Shown here piece after piece: positions 11,112-22,294 of a DNA stretch of 64,000 bases. The stretch comes from Bathynomus jamesi (lineage: Eukaryota; Arthropoda; Malacostraca; Isopoda; Cirolanidae). The notes under the pieces were generated by a model that was not told the DNA's origin, made no database searches, and saw nothing but the letters and a program-made list of their open reading frames with translations. The stretch is taken from positions 1,570,001-1,634,000 of the forward strand of contig JAJOZX010000198.1 in assembly GCA_023014485.1 (NCBI GenBank), read 5' to 3'. Numbering within the stretch: the stretch's first letter is position 1; every line of letters begins with the position of its first letter. The position numbers were made by a program, and so were the translations under genes.

Positions 11112-12192
11112 TTATTTTTCCACATAGTCTTCACCCTTTTCTACGGCTTTCCCCCACCTCGAAACAACGGCCTTTATTCCTTGCTGGTAAAAGTCTGCTG
11201 GCTTCCGCTGGAGCCACCTCTTAACCTCCTCAACAACCTCATCGTCTCTCTGAAACTTTCTTCCACGAATAGCATCCTTCATTGGCCCAAACAAATGGAA
11301 GTCTGAAGGTGCCAGATCCGGGCTGTATGGAGGGTGGGGTAACACAGTCAAGCACATTTTTGTGATGGCCTCTCTTGTTTGCAAACTGTTGTGTGATCTT
11401 GCGTTATCGTGCAAAAGAAGGACGTCTTCCAGTTTTCTCTCCGATCGAACTCGCTCTATACGTCTCTGGGGTCTCTGTAGGGTAGCAATATATGCCTCTG
11501 AGTTGATTGTCCTTTCTTCATAATGTCCACCAGAATCACCCCTTTCATGACCCACAAGATGGTGGCCATAACCTTTCCTGCAGAGGGAGCCATTTTTAAC
11601 TTTTCCTTGCGTGGGGAGTCTGCGTGATGCCACTCCATGGATTGGCGTTTTGTTTCGGGTTCAAAGTGGTGTACCCAAATCTCATCCCCCGTCACAATTC
11701 GTGAAAGGAAGTTATCCCCTTCTGTCTCGTATCGAACCAACGACTCAGAAGCAATTTCTTTTCTTTGGGCTTTGTAATCTTCAGTCAGTTGGCGAGGAAC
11801 AAGCCATGAACACACTTTTGAGTATCCCAGTTGCTGAATTATCGTATTCACACTTCCTTCACTAATTCTAGCTCCAGTGATAGCTCCTTGTATGTGGCGC
11901 GCCGATTTGATCGAATGATGTTGTTAGCACGTTGCACAGTATGAGATGTCACAGCCGATGCTGGGCGACCGCTGCGTGGCTCATCATCGAGGCTGGCTCT
12001 CCCTCTCTCCGATGATCTCACACGTTTAGACCAGTGTCCAACTGTGCTTCGATCAACAACAGCATCTTCGTAAATGTTTTGTAGACGTTTGTGAATGTTT
12101 CCAACTGTTTCCTTCTCTGCGGTTAAGAACTCGATAACAGCTCTGTTTCGCTACTCTGCATTCTCTAATAATAATTCACCATACGACTCCAT
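11112..12192 (-). pseudogene. Mariner transposase (DD34D), frameshifted
   Basis: Starts MESYGELLLENAE at 12192 with an in-frame TAG 14 codons in. RNRAVIEFLTAEKETVGNIH, an HTH and DDEPRSGRPAS follow. Frame changes occur near 11850 and 11500. Catalytic blocks are TGDEIWVHHFEPETK (first Asp), LLHDNARSH (second Asp) and YSPDLAPSDFHLFG (third Asp). Thirty-four residues separate the second and third acids, the classical mariner DD34D signature, and the layout resembles the transposase half of SETMAR. Total length, about 345 residues, fits the family. I could not find clear terminal repeats, so the element limits (roughly 11.02-12.25 kb) are uncertain. No SET domain is nearby. Confidence 0.88.
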
Positions 12193-12289
12193 TCTGCCAA
12201 TAAAACAAAATTTGCTTGTTAATGGCAGTTCTATGCTATGTAAGCATATGAAGGCATTACCGTTCCATTTATATGAATGTATAATGGGT

Positions 12290-12449
12290 ATGTGTGTGTA
12301 TATCTATGTGAATGGTATTTATGGGTATACACGCATATACCTGCACATGTAAAGTATATGTATCTGTATGTATAGTCGCGTATGTATGGACATATGTATG
12401 TCTATGTGCGTGCATATATATATATATATATACAAACAGTGTGTGTGTG

Positions 12450-12500
<51 letters not shown>
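12290..12500. repeat. Compound TA/TG/GTAT microsatellite
   Basis: Interrupted TATG/TGTA repeats pass into (TA)n at 12415-12431, a TG run, and about 50 bp of pure TA ending at about 12500. Confidence 0.9.
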
Positions 12501-12503
<3 letters not shown>

Positions 12504-12640
12504 AGTGACCCGTTGCCCACGTCGGGCTAGCATCATGAAAAAGAAAAACTATGGTATTTGTCATTTACCATTACTTATTCGGACTGTAGTGGATTTAATT
12601 ATCCCAGAAGAGTTCCTTGTTCCATGCACGGTCTGTGTGT

Positions 12641-12643
<3 letters not shown>
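12501..12643 (+). repeat. Dispersed palindrome family R1, single arm
   Basis: GCGAGTGACCCGTTGCCCAC through GGGCTAGCATCATGAAAAAG, TATGGTATTTGTCATTTACC and GTTCCATGCACGGTCTGTGT is one arm of the palindromic element seen complete at 50109-50813. Both ends abut (TA)n. Confidence 0.8.
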
Positions 12644-12699
<56 letters not shown>

Positions 12700-12897
12700 G
12701 CATACATATGTCACATGTACATGTATGCGTGTATGTATGCTTCCTCTAGCAAGTGATATGCACAATGCACATCAACTCGTATAAAAACAATAATAAATTG
12801 TAATATTGATATTATTATTGTTGTTACTATTGTTTTATATTATTTATTCTACTACACTACGTTTGCTTAGGAATGCATTAAATGTCACACTATCATA

Positions 12898-12987
<90 letters not shown>
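12644..12987. repeat. (TA)n blocks with AT-rich interior
   Basis: TA runs at about 12643-12690 and 12910-12982, with a short AT-rich stretch between. The reading frames here are repeat artefacts. Confidence 0.9.
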
Positions 12988-13250
12988 CTTATAGTGGTGT
13001 ACTGGTAGCCTCGCTGACTACGAATCCATCAGCCCTGGGATCGAGACTCGGTGATGGTAGGCGGTGCGCAGCAAAACCCAGCTGTTCATCCTTACACACA
13101 CACACACACACACAAAATTAGTTGGTAGATAAATGGGCACCCTGGGTACTCTAATAATTAAGAAGCTCGGCTGCTGGTAGGGCGTGGTTCGGATTCCACG
13201 TTAAACTGTAAGGCTAAGGTGGAGTGACAAGTTTGACCTTCATCAGAATG
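12988..13250 (+). repeat. SINE-like element with tRNA-like head
   Basis: TGGTGTACTGGTAGCCTCGC and GGGATCGAGACTC resemble pol III A and B boxes. They are followed by GGCGGTGCGCAGC, CCCAGCTG.TCATCCTT, a CA run and TTGGTAGATAAATGGGCACC. The same order is found on the minus strand at 28268-28425. The end GTTCGGATTCCACGTTAAAC is shared with repeats at 22.43 and 62.91 kb. Confidence 0.65.
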
Positions 13251-13263
13251 AACAATTCGGGCG

Positions 13264-13303
13264 GAAACAAGACCAAGGTTTTATTATATATATACTGTAT
13301 ATA

Positions 13304-13360
<57 letters not shown>
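13264..13360. repeat. (TA)n microsatellite
   Basis: About 95 bp of TA with a few interruptions. Confidence 0.95.
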
Positions 13361-13366
<6 letters not shown>

Positions 13367-13845
13367 ACTACAGAAGTGGCAGAGACGTTTGTAAACACCT
13401 TAGCAATATTTCATCAACACAATTAGCGATATTCCATCAGCACAAACACGACCAAGATGACGTCACACAAGCACGACTAAGATGACGTCACCTATAACGT
13501 CAATATACAAGGCAGCACACATCAACTTCGTTACAAGGACTTCTGGACGCGGCTTCTTCTTCTCCCTCCGAAAACTCAGTAACATCAGAACTTTTGCCAT
13601 GTCAACACCATTTGTGCAAGCCCCAACTTGGGCCTGGTTCATTCACCTAACTTTATATAAAGCCTAATCATTACCTCCCGTATGGAAAGCATTATTTCAA
13701 GTGTACGCATTATTTCAACTGTAAACAATCAGCACATTCTGTCTCATTCATAAATTATTTATTTTGTGTAATAAAGGAAGAAAACTCATTGTATCAGTCA
13801 ACCTAATTAATAATTTAATTAATAAAATAATTTGATCTGCAAAGA
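13359..13845 (+). mobile_element. Possible solo LTR of a retrotransposon
   Basis: The segment begins TGTAGTGACTACAGAAGTGG and ends near TGATCTGCA. Inside are a TATA-like CTTTATATAAAGCC at about 13651 and a polyadenylation-like GTAATAAAGG at about 13768. Just downstream, TCTGGTGACCTCGGCC resembles the start of internal sequence beside a primer-binding site. No second LTR or gag/pol was found, and the target duplication is hidden by (TA)n on the left. Treat as a candidate only. Confidence 0.33.
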
Positions 13846-13997
13846 TCTGGTGACCTCGGCCAAAGCATTTATCATTAACAATTTATCATTAACATTCAAT
13901 TAACCGTAATTATCATCATTCATTGTAGTACCGATTTACGCATCAAAGTGGTAACCATAATTGGCCACTATAAATTGGTGTGTATATATATATATAT

Positions 13998-14593
13998 CAG
14001 TGGCGACTCGTGGTATAAATGTATTGGGGTGCGATTTCATAAAATTGTACGACAACACGGACTCACAATAGGCTAGCGCGAATCCAACTGCCGCTCACAA
14101 GAATACTTGTATTAACATATGCGGCTATGCCAGACGTACAATTCTAGTTAATTACAAATAAGTAATAATTTCAATAAAATACATATAAATGGTTTATATC
14201 ATTATTACTGAAGTAACTATTAGTAAAAATAAAGTTGTTATTATAAAAAAATTCGCGATTGTACTTATATTTTCATTACAACAGTAAAATATAATTTATA
14301 TTTACTTGAGCGAAAAATCTATCGCTCCATTCGGCTGCAATATTATTTTGTATTCAAACAGCGGTACGCTGTTTGAAGCTATGCTATAAGTTTAGAATAT
14401 TATGTACTGTATGAAGGCTTACTCAAAATGCCTCATGAATCATGATATGCCACATGAATTTTTAAAATATATTTCAAGAATATTTAGTTTAATATCTTAA
14501 AATTAATATATTTTTTATCTGTTAAATTAATATTTATCGTTTCAAGCAAGGGGGAGCGACCGCTCCATCGCTCCTATACGCCAGTCGCCACTG
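13998..14593. mobile_element. hAT-like MITE, 596 bp
   Basis: The left end CAGTGGCGACTCGTGGTATA pairs with the right end (reverse complement CAGTGGCGACTGGCGTATAG). CAGTGGCG is a typical hAT terminus. Sub-terminal GAGCG..CGCTCC motifs recur inside. Flanks are TA-rich, so the 8-bp target duplication cannot be read. No open frame. Confidence 0.7.
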
Positions 14594-14595
14594 AT

Positions 14596-14631
<36 letters not shown>

Positions 14632-14635
14632 TACA

Positions 14636-14691
<56 letters not shown>

Positions 14692-14712
14692 TCTGTGTGT
14701 ATATATATATAT
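14594..14712. repeat. (TA)n/(TG)n microsatellite
   Basis: TA tracts interrupted by two CAGTGTGTG-like blocks. Confidence 0.95.
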
Positions 14713-15486
14713 TAATTATTATTATTACAGTATACTCCATAAAAAGTTTTTCTTACCTTTTCAACAGAAAGTCAGAAATGAAACTTTTTAGAAAACTCTG
14801 AAGGTTATTGTTTTAATTTAATTTGCATATATATTCATATTTAAGTTTAGAATAATGAGAAAATCCTGTTCATAAGTTTTATTTATTGCTTTTTTAATGA
14901 GGTAATTAAAAGTACATCTAAAAATAAATAAATTTGAATAAATTACAGAATTTTTAATTTTTGCAAATCTTGCTTCATTTTTTCTTTTCTTCTTTAAATA
15001 AAGCAAATTTACAAATTATTTCTTGCAAGGTGTAAGCTATCGTGTGTAATGCGATGATACTAAACGCTAAAATACGTACGCAGATACAGACGCGCACACG
15101 CGCGCGCATCTCTGTATAAGTGACCTACCGACTTTATTTTCAATCCATATATTTAGAAAATTAATTTACCAAACCTAGTTTAATTTAATATATCCTTATT
15201 AGCATCGAATCGAGGAGAGGCGTGATTAGTGTTTCGAACGCAGTTGAGGGCTCATAGGATGTTTTTTTGTTAATCTAGCCTAACTTAACCTAGCGTAACC
15301 TAACCTAATCACGACCAATATAGCTTCGCCCCCCCCCACAGTAAAAACGTTTCTAGATTTTTTTATATAAGATTTTAATGTTCCAAGATACTAAAATAAT
15401 GTTACAAAAAAAAACCCACAACATCTGTGAGTTATCACACACTCGACCTCACTTATACCCATTTATCTACGCAGATACGCACGCGT

Positions 15487-15490
<4 letters not shown>
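14713..15490. other. AT-rich stretch; CCTAACC tract near 15.28 kb
   Basis: No gene seen. AGCCTAACTTAACCTAGCGT continues into AACCTAACCTAATCACGACC at about 15276-15325, related to the CCTAACC phrases of the foldback elements. A short CG/CA-rich run lies near 15086-15110. Confidence 0.5.

Positions 15491-15560
<70 letters not shown>
15488..15560. repeat. (TC)n(TA)n microsatellite
   Basis: About 35 bp of TC followed by about 37 bp of TA. Confidence 0.95.
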
Positions 15561-15563
<3 letters not shown>

Positions 15564-16292
15564 GGTGGGCCGAAAGTCTGGATCCATAGGAAAATATTTA
15601 TTTTAATACATAAATTACAACAAATGGTAAATACTTAAAATGAATATCAACTTTAACTCGTAAATGCGTATCCGTGATACTGTACAGTGGTTCGTACTCC
15701 AGTATAAACAACAAATTATAACAAATGCTCAAATTGGCGGCCTCTGACATCGAGACACTTAGGGATGGAATTTATGATTTTTAATAATTCTTCGAATTGA
15801 CGTTCTCGAGATGCGTGTTTCATTTGATAATCTTCTTATTGACTTTAATGGACTATTCGTTAAAGTTTCACATACCATTGCAGAGGTATTTTCATCAGTT
15901 GCAGTTTCTGGACGACCAGAACGCCGTCGATCATGTACACTTCCTGTTTCTTTGAAACGTTTAAACAACTTGCCAACAGTCGCATGTGTTACTGGATGCT
16001 TATCAGGATGATTTCTATTGAATTCGGTAGCAACTTCTCTGTGTGTAGCGCCCTGTCTTGCGTACATGAGCACAAGTTCTACCCGGTCTTCTGTTGTTAG
16101 ATTCGAAGCCATTTCTGGGCTGAAATAAAAAAAGTATTTGAGTATTTATACTGGAGTACGAACTACTGTACAGTATCACGGATACGCATTTACGAGTTAG
16201 AGTTGATATTCATTTTAAGTATTTACCATTTGTTGTAATTTATGTATTAAAATAAATATTTTCCTATGGATCCAGACTTTCGGCCCACCCTG
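15561..16292 (-). mobile_element. Tc1/mariner-like derivative with about 150-bp TIRs
   Basis: Both ends begin CAGGGTGGGCCGAAAGTCTG. The inverted match extends inward about 150 bp, through TACGAGTTA and CTGTACAGTATCACGGATAC to TTTATACTGGAGTACGAAC, which is unusually long for this superfamily. Flanked on both sides by (TA)n. Confidence 0.9.
15730..16112 (-). pseudogene. Tc1/mariner transposase, HTH region joined to C-terminus
   Basis: The frame starts MASNLTTEDRVELVLMYARQ at 16112 and carries the N-terminal helix-turn-helix (GATHREVATEFN), FKETGSVHDRRRSGRPE, a second HTH (SRTSIRRII) and KNHKFHP, then a stop. The sequence beyond the stop reads RQFEELLKII and GRQFEHLL, the extreme C-terminus of the same protein family. 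All three catalytic acids are therefore deleted. The remaining HTH domains could still bind TIR DNA, so a truncated binding protein is conceivable, but the in-frame stop and lack of the core exclude transposition. Confidence 0.83.
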
Positions 16293-16644
16293 TATATATA
16301 TATATATATATATATAATATAGGGTATCAGCTCTAGAGGATTTGGTATCGGAGACTTGGCTGTACATTTATCAGTAAAGAAATCTCCGATATAATAGGAT
16401 ACGTCAGTCCGAAGTCAAATCGCGAAAGAAATTATTCGAGTCTCATAAAAATATCCAGAGCATTAGAATTTAGCTTTACCTTATAACATTTAGTAGTTAT
16501 TTACAGTTCAAATCAGCGTCAGAAGAGACCAAATGTCCATTTTGAAGACCAGTCGCTCATAAGTCGAATATTTTCCTGACATTTTACGCCGATTTTACTA
16601 CACCTAACAACTCCTAACTCCGAGACCCCCTTATCACTTTATAG

Positions 16645-16696
<52 letters not shown>

Positions 16697-16844
16697 ATCG
16701 ACTGCTCTTAATGGCTATGGCCCCCCGATTAGTCTTTTTCTATTGCTCTCCCATTAATCTCAAAAGTTTATTTTACGATATATTTTTTTCTTTATAATCG
16801 GATGGAAGGAAATGTAATTTTTAGAAGTAATGTTAGTGCTTTAC

Positions 16845-16874
<30 letters not shown>
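16293..16874. other. TA tract, unassigned DNA, (TC)n and (TA)n
   Basis: (TC)n occupies about 16646-16694 and (TA)n about 16851-16874. The rest was not recognised. Confidence 0.6.
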
Positions 16875-16876
<2 letters not shown>

Positions 16877-17353
16877 GTCGTGGATCGGATATCCGCATCA
16901 TTTTTAACATCCGCATCCGCACTTCTGACTGCGGATATTACCTCTAATAAATTAAACAATTCACAATTAAATTAGCTTATAAAGTAGCTTATAAGGCCCA
17001 GTCATGCATATTTCATGTAAAGTATTAATTATATTAATGAACAAACAAATATATAAACCACAAAATACAAAAACCTGGTAACAGAAAATTTAATGAAACT
17101 TGTTTCATTAAATTTTCTGTGGCTGAAACTCTTCAGAAAGTTATTATTTTTATCATAATGAAAACATTAATATTAATTTTAATTCTTATGCATTGCCTCC
17201 CATAATAGTAATATCACGAAATTTGAAAAATTATGTCATATATTCATAATTCTATATTATATTGATAGATTAACTAAATATCCGCATCCGCGGATATTGA
17301 AATTAAAGATCCGCATCCGCAAATGTTGAAAAACTGACATCCGGTCCACCACT

Positions 17354-17354
<1 letters not shown>
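16875..17354. mobile_element. TIR-bearing MITE with ATCCGCATCCGC repeats
   Basis: The left end TAGTCGTGGATCGGATATCC pairs with the right end (reverse complement TAGTGGTGGACCGGATGTCA). ATCCGCATCCGC recurs at both ends. An internal palindrome around 17085-17120 is built on AATGAAACTTGTTTCATT. The terminus resembles hAT-type ends, but the target duplication is hidden by flanking TA. Confidence 0.6.
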
Positions 17355-17410
<56 letters not shown>

Positions 17411-17412
<2 letters not shown>

Positions 17413-17711
17413 TGTCCCATAAGTCCTGTCTGTAGGGAAAATTTATTTTAAAATAAATTTACAAAAGTAATACATTAGAAATAAAACAAATGTTCAAATT
17501 GATGTCTCCTTTTGGGATCTTTTTCTTGTTGCCTTTTCTGAGGAGTGTAACTCGCTTCCATGTCAGCCATTGCGTGTTATTCTACCTGCAACAAAAAAAA
17601 AAGGTTCCAAAACAAGACATCAATTTGAACATTTGTTTTAGTTTTACTGTATTACTTTTGTAAATTTAATTTTAAATAAATTTTCCCTACAGACAGGACT
17701 TATGGGACACC
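17411..17711 (-). mobile_element. Minimal Tc1/mariner MITE, 301 bp
   Basis: TIRs of about 80-90 bp start GGTGTCCCATAAGTCCTGTC. The centre still encodes on the minus strand MADMEASYTPQKRQQ, which looks like a transposase start, joined directly to RHQFEHLF, which looks like a transposase end. This shows it is a deletion derivative rather than an unrelated sequence. (TA)n lies on both sides. Confidence 0.8.
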
Positions 17712-17964
<253 letters not shown>

Positions 17965-17967
<3 letters not shown>

Positions 17968-19149
17968 GGTGGCACAGAAGTCAGAAACCATAGGCACATT
18001 TTAATAATTTGTGTTTTAAATATGTTTTGTTCTTTTCAGATTTGTTGTTGAACCTATGGCACAGAAATGACAATAGATGAACGGGTGGAGATAGTTTTAA
18101 TGTGTGCAAAGCGTGGTAACACACACGATCAGTTGCTACTGCTTTTAATGACAAACACCCTGAGAGGCCGCCAGTTGTTCAGGTATCAGTTGGAAAACTG
18201 TTCACTCGCTTCAAAGAAATGGGAAGTGTTCATGATCGGCCGCGTAGTGGCCAGCCAAAAAGTTCAAAAACCGATGCAGCAACATCACTAACGGTACTCA
18301 CTCACCTGTAGAACAGCCCACGTAAGTCCTTAAAGATATTCCAGTAAACGGGTGTCTCCAGATCCATTCAACGAATTCTTACAACAAATCGTTTCCACCC
18401 TACAAAGTCCCTCATTCAGGAACTGCACGGTGACGACACAGACCGTCGTGTAGAGTTCTGCCAGTGGTTTCTCAACATCGACAGCTTCAACGAAGGATCA
18501 TGTTCAGCGACGAAGCGACATTTCACCTCAGCGGTCGTGTCAATAGACATAATGCACGCTATTGGGCCAATGAGAACCCCAACTGGATGGAGGAAGGACA
18601 TGTGCAATTCGATCCACGAATTATGGTGTGGACTGCGCTCTGGGGGGATCGGTTAACTGGTCCGTACTTTTTCGACGGCAATGTAACAGGTGAAACATAT
18701 CTGCATATGCTGCAAACATTTCTGATGCCCATACTGGACGACATTCTATTGGCAGGACGGGCGGAGATGTGGTTTCAGCAGAATAGTGCCCAACCACATT
18801 TCGTAGCCATCGTCCGGAGCTCTTTAGATGAAACATTCGCAAGCAAGTGGATCGGACGGCGAGGGCCCGTCGAATGGCCACCTAGGTCTCCAGACTTTAC
18901 GCCTCTTGACTTTTTCTTGTGGGGCCATCTCAAGTCGGTAGTCTATACTGATCGACCCAGAACCATACTTTCTCTAAAGGATAAAATCACATCTGAGTGT
19001 GCCAAAATCAGTACCAATGTGTTAAGGAATGTTCAAACATCATGCATTCAACGCGTCAGAAAGTGTCTCCAAGTGGAAGGCCACCAATTCGAACATTTAT
19101 CATAATTTAATAAAATGTGCCTATGATTCCTGACTTTTGCGCCACCCTG
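17965..19149 (+). mobile_element. Tc1/mariner-like element (DD41D type), 1185 bp
   Basis: The left end CAGGGTGGCACAGAAGTCAG pairs with the right end (reverse complement CAGGGTGGCGCAAAAGTCAG), extending through CATAGGCACATTTTA. (TA)n on the left and TA on the right. Close to full length, with one degenerate transposase. Confidence 0.9.
18056..19105 (+). pseudogene. DD41D-type Tc1/mariner transposase, second Asp lost
   Basis: The N-terminal HTH (MTIDERVEIVLMCAKRGNTH) is followed by frameshifts through FTRFKEMGSVHDRPRSGQP to about 18460. A continuous frame then covers the catalytic domain: IMFSDEATFHLSGRVN (first Asp), IMVWTALWG, GPYFFDG, then WFQQNSAQPH, where the family normally has QQDGAPPH, so the second catalytic Asp is Asn. 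WIGRRGPVEWPPRSPDFTPL is followed by DFFLWG with the third Asp. Forty-one residues separate positions two and three. The end GHQFEHLS sits just inside the 3' TIR. Inactive by both frame damage and the Asp-to-Asn change. About 345 residues in all. Confidence 0.88.
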
Positions 19150-19359
19150 TATATATAATATTGTTCAGTTATGTCACCCTTCCGAAAGTAATAGGAAATC
19201 ACTGAATTAAATTGCGTTCATGAACTTGGCACAGTTATTATAATTTTTTATTTATTTATTTCTACAAGCACACAACAGGCTGAAAATTTCTTCCCTTTTC
19301 CAAAATTATGTGACGAATTCGAGCTGTAATTTGTCATCACGGCCTCATCTACCGAGCGA

Positions 19360-19810
19360 CCTTTGGTCCATTCTTTATTGACAAAATGGTGAACCATATT
19401 GTTTGAACAGTTCTTTCTCGTTTCCGATGTTGACAGAGTTTGGTTTCAGGAAGATGGCTCCAGACTTTATACGGCAAATGTCTTTTGGAGCTTTTTTTTT
19501 AAGTAAAATTTTTGACCCAAGAGTTCTATGAGGGACCTCTCTCCTCTTCACGACTGTAGTTGCGTGTCCTACACTATCACCTGACCTCAGTCCTCGTATG
19601 TGAGATTTCTTCTTCTTGCGATACCTAAAGGAAAAGGTCTTTAAAGAAAGTGTCAAGAAAACTGGACGTTGTAAATGTAGCGAGTTTACACGAAATTTGC
19701 TTTATTCTACCGAAACGATGGAAACCGTGATGAGAAATTACGCTTCCCAGTTTCATCACATAATTCCGCAAGGGGAGGGGGCGGGGGGGAAGGGACGCTT
19801 TGAACGTGTT
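19360..19810 (+). pseudogene. Degenerate Tc1/mariner transposase relic
   Basis: Fragments in two frames match the C-terminal half of the same transposase type: FGPFFIDKMVNHIV, then DRVWFQEDGSRLYTANVFW (the QDG block with Asp), then after a break SPDLSPRM.DFFFLRYLKEK and VMRNYASQFHHII. No TIRs were found. It is far older than the neighbouring element at 17965-19149. Confidence 0.6.
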
Positions 19811-20027
19811 TTGTGCCTGTAAAAATTAAAAACATTCGTATATTATACAGAGGGTTGACAAAAGTAAATAGACACCCTTTTAAAAAAAAAAAAATTTAAA
19901 CTAATAACAAATTAATTTAATTAATATATTTAAAATGATGATCCTTTCCTCTTCGCATTTATTGATTAAATAAATTTATTATTATTTATTGACTTTTATA
20001 AGCAAATAAATTTTTTTAATTCTCTCT

Positions 20028-20070
<43 letters not shown>

Positions 20071-20310
20071 TTTGAAAAGGAAAAAAAAAAGTGTCAAAAC
20101 AAGTCTTACCTTCTTGCATCTGCACCGCATAAGCCATCTAAGCGACCTTCATAATAAAATATGTAATTATCTCCGGAATGGTTACGACATTTGAATTCTA
20201 CGACACGAATTTTGACTTTTTATACTTCAGTAGTGATGCGAAGTAAAACTTTTAAACATATTATAAAAAGTTCAACTCGACTTCCGTTCGTGAAGCAACA
20301 TCATTATGAC
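19811..20310. other. AT-rich DNA with a (TC)n tract
   Basis: (TC)n occupies about 20022-20082. A short GTTGACAAAAGTAAATAGAC phrase at about 19854 hints at an old transposon end, but no partner was found. Confidence 0.5.
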
Positions 20311-20316
20311 TTACAA

Positions 20317-20320
20317 GTCA

Positions 20321-20412
<92 letters not shown>
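20317..20412. repeat. (CA)n(TA)n microsatellite
   Basis: About 36 bp of CA followed by TA. Confidence 0.95.
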
Positions 20413-20413
<1 letters not shown>

Positions 20414-20546
20414 CGAGACAGTAAGAAAGTAAGAGATATAAGGAGATAGATAGATATTGTTTCCGCGCCGAATTTTATGTCCTTCAAAATATTTTTACTT
20501 TTTAGGTTGATTTTAAATTTTATCATTACTTTTAGTATATGTCTGT

Positions 20547-20548
20547 AC

Positions 20549-20637
<89 letters not shown>

Positions 20638-20638
20638 G
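20547..20638. repeat. (TA)n microsatellite
   Basis: About 90 bp of TA with one TATAAT interruption. Confidence 0.95.
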
Positions 20639-21230
20639 ATACACACAGACTGTGCACGGAACAAGGAACTCTTCTGGGAAAATTAAACCCACGATAGTTC
20701 GAATAAGTAATGATAAATGACAAACACTATAGTTTTTTTCTTTTTCATGATGTTAGCCCGACGTGGGCAATGGGTCACTCGCAAAAAGGCCCCAAAAATA
20801 TAGTTTTCCTCACCCGCTATCTGCAAAACAGATAGGATCCAGCTTTGGGACAGGATCTAGGGGTTACAGTTACACCTAGCCCTCTATATCCAGAACCTCA
20901 ATATAAGCAAAAGACTCGTTGCATTCGCGTCAGATTGAATACATCAAAGAAAAAGGGGTAACTATTGTATTTTTAGCCAAAAAACAAAACTTAAACCTCA
21001 ACTGGCAAAATTGAGCGTCCACTTTTCAAGGCACATAACATGTCCGTTTCATGATGGATTGAACTCAGAATGGTGAATGGTCCCCTGAGGTTCTTTCATG
21101 ATACACACAGACCGTGCATGGAACAAGGAACTCTTCTGGGAAAATTAAATCCACTATAGTCCGAATAAGTAATGGTAAATGACAAACACTATGAAAGAAC
21201 GTCAGGGGACCATTCTGAGTTCAGTCCCAT
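20639..21230. repeat. Palindrome family R1, rearranged copy
   Basis: Begins GATACACACAGACTGTGCAC and runs through GCCCGACGTGGGCAATGGGT and ACCTCAATATAAGCAAAAGA. After GAACTCAGAATGG a second start (GATACACACAGACCGTGCAT) appears near 21104, followed by ACTATGAAAGAACGTCAGGGGACCATTCTGAGTTCAGTCCC in inverted order. It combines a long left arm with a short palindromic terminal piece. Confidence 0.75.
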
Positions 21231-21683
21231 ATATATATATATATATATATGCTTAAAATTTTCAGAAATAAAGTAAAAGTGTATATACAGTTGATTACCA
21301 AACCCGGGATGTACTTAGTCACACTTGTATTATACCTTGTATGACGACTTGTGTAACTTATTATATAAATACTTTGTGGTTTATAAAATTTAAAACGAAA
21401 TCTTAAATGTTCATATAACCACTCGTGCCTTGCATAGCTGAGGATTCTTTTTTTTAATGGGATGTCCCTAAAATAAGGGAGAATTTACCTTGCGAGATAT
21501 TGTACAGTTACGAAGGACATTATCATGCAATGCAGGGTTTCATTTCAGGATGATATCAGGAACGCATGTTTTTTTTTTTTTAAATACGTTAGTCATTTGT
21601 TTCTTCCTTTGCATTAATTCTCATTCTTTTGTAAATCACTTTGTTGAACCTTTTTATGAAGTATAACATTTAAGTATAGTGAT
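21231..21683. other. AT-rich stretch without recognised features
   Basis: Short TA run at the start. No gene or repeat recognised. Confidence 0.55.
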
Positions 21684-21687
21684 TTAA

Positions 21688-22151
21688 CCCTTTCACGACG
21701 ACGAGTGTGTGTGTGTGTGTGTGTGTGTGTTTCTTTGAACCAAAAAGTATAGGTTTTATTGTTAATAAAAACTAAATATTTTAGTAATTGGTCACTGAAA
21801 TGATACACATTTTGGGTTATTTTCCCGACAACTAAATGACACCTATATAAACATGTAGAAACATTTATAAAAACGAGGCATTGTAGTATAGGGTGTCCAC
21901 AATGTCTTGTCACCCTAGTGAAATACTAACTGCAGACCCATTTGAAATATGTGATAGCAGCAACTATAGTTTACTGTATGATTGAACAACGCGCAGTGGT
22001 TCGTACCTGGGTCCATGAGCCACCACGTAATGGCAAACCAGTGAAAATATTTGTGCAGACTTCAAAGACCAATTGAATCGTGCAGCAACTCCTCCTCCAT
22101 TTCTATTATTATTTCGGGTGGGACTTTAAAGTACCTTCAGTCGTGAAAGGA
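21688..22151. mobile_element. PiggyBac-like MITE, TTAA target
   Basis: TTAA at 21684-21687 is followed by CCCTTTCACGACG. The right end AGTCGTGAAAGGA precedes TTAA at 22152-22155. TTAA duplication with a CCC-type terminus is characteristic of piggyBac elements. A (TG)n run lies just inside the left end. The AT-rich segment around 21820-21880 (CCGACAACTAAA..TATAAACATG) is also found at 52.29-52.42 kb. A stray AGGGTGTCCACAATGTCTTG at about 21891 may be another nested end. No coding capacity. Confidence 0.65.
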
Positions 22152-22294
22152 TTAAATCGTATACTTATAAGATCGCAGTCGCCAGAATATGTTTTAAATT
22201 ATGGGTTTTGAGGCATTTATAAAGAGAGTATCTCATTTTGAGGTATATTTTATTTCCATTGTCACATTTTCAAAGATATTTTGACCAACGGGTT

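Noticed and set aside
11112..12192. SETMAR-type host gene
   Set aside because: The mariner transposase resembles that half of SETMAR, but there is no SET domain and the frame is broken.
21890..22130. Separate mariner remnant (AGGGTGTCCACAATGTCTTG, then MIEQRAVVRTWVH)
   Set aside because: There is no matching right end and only a faint HTH-like stretch. It is mentioned under the TTAA-flanked MITE instead.
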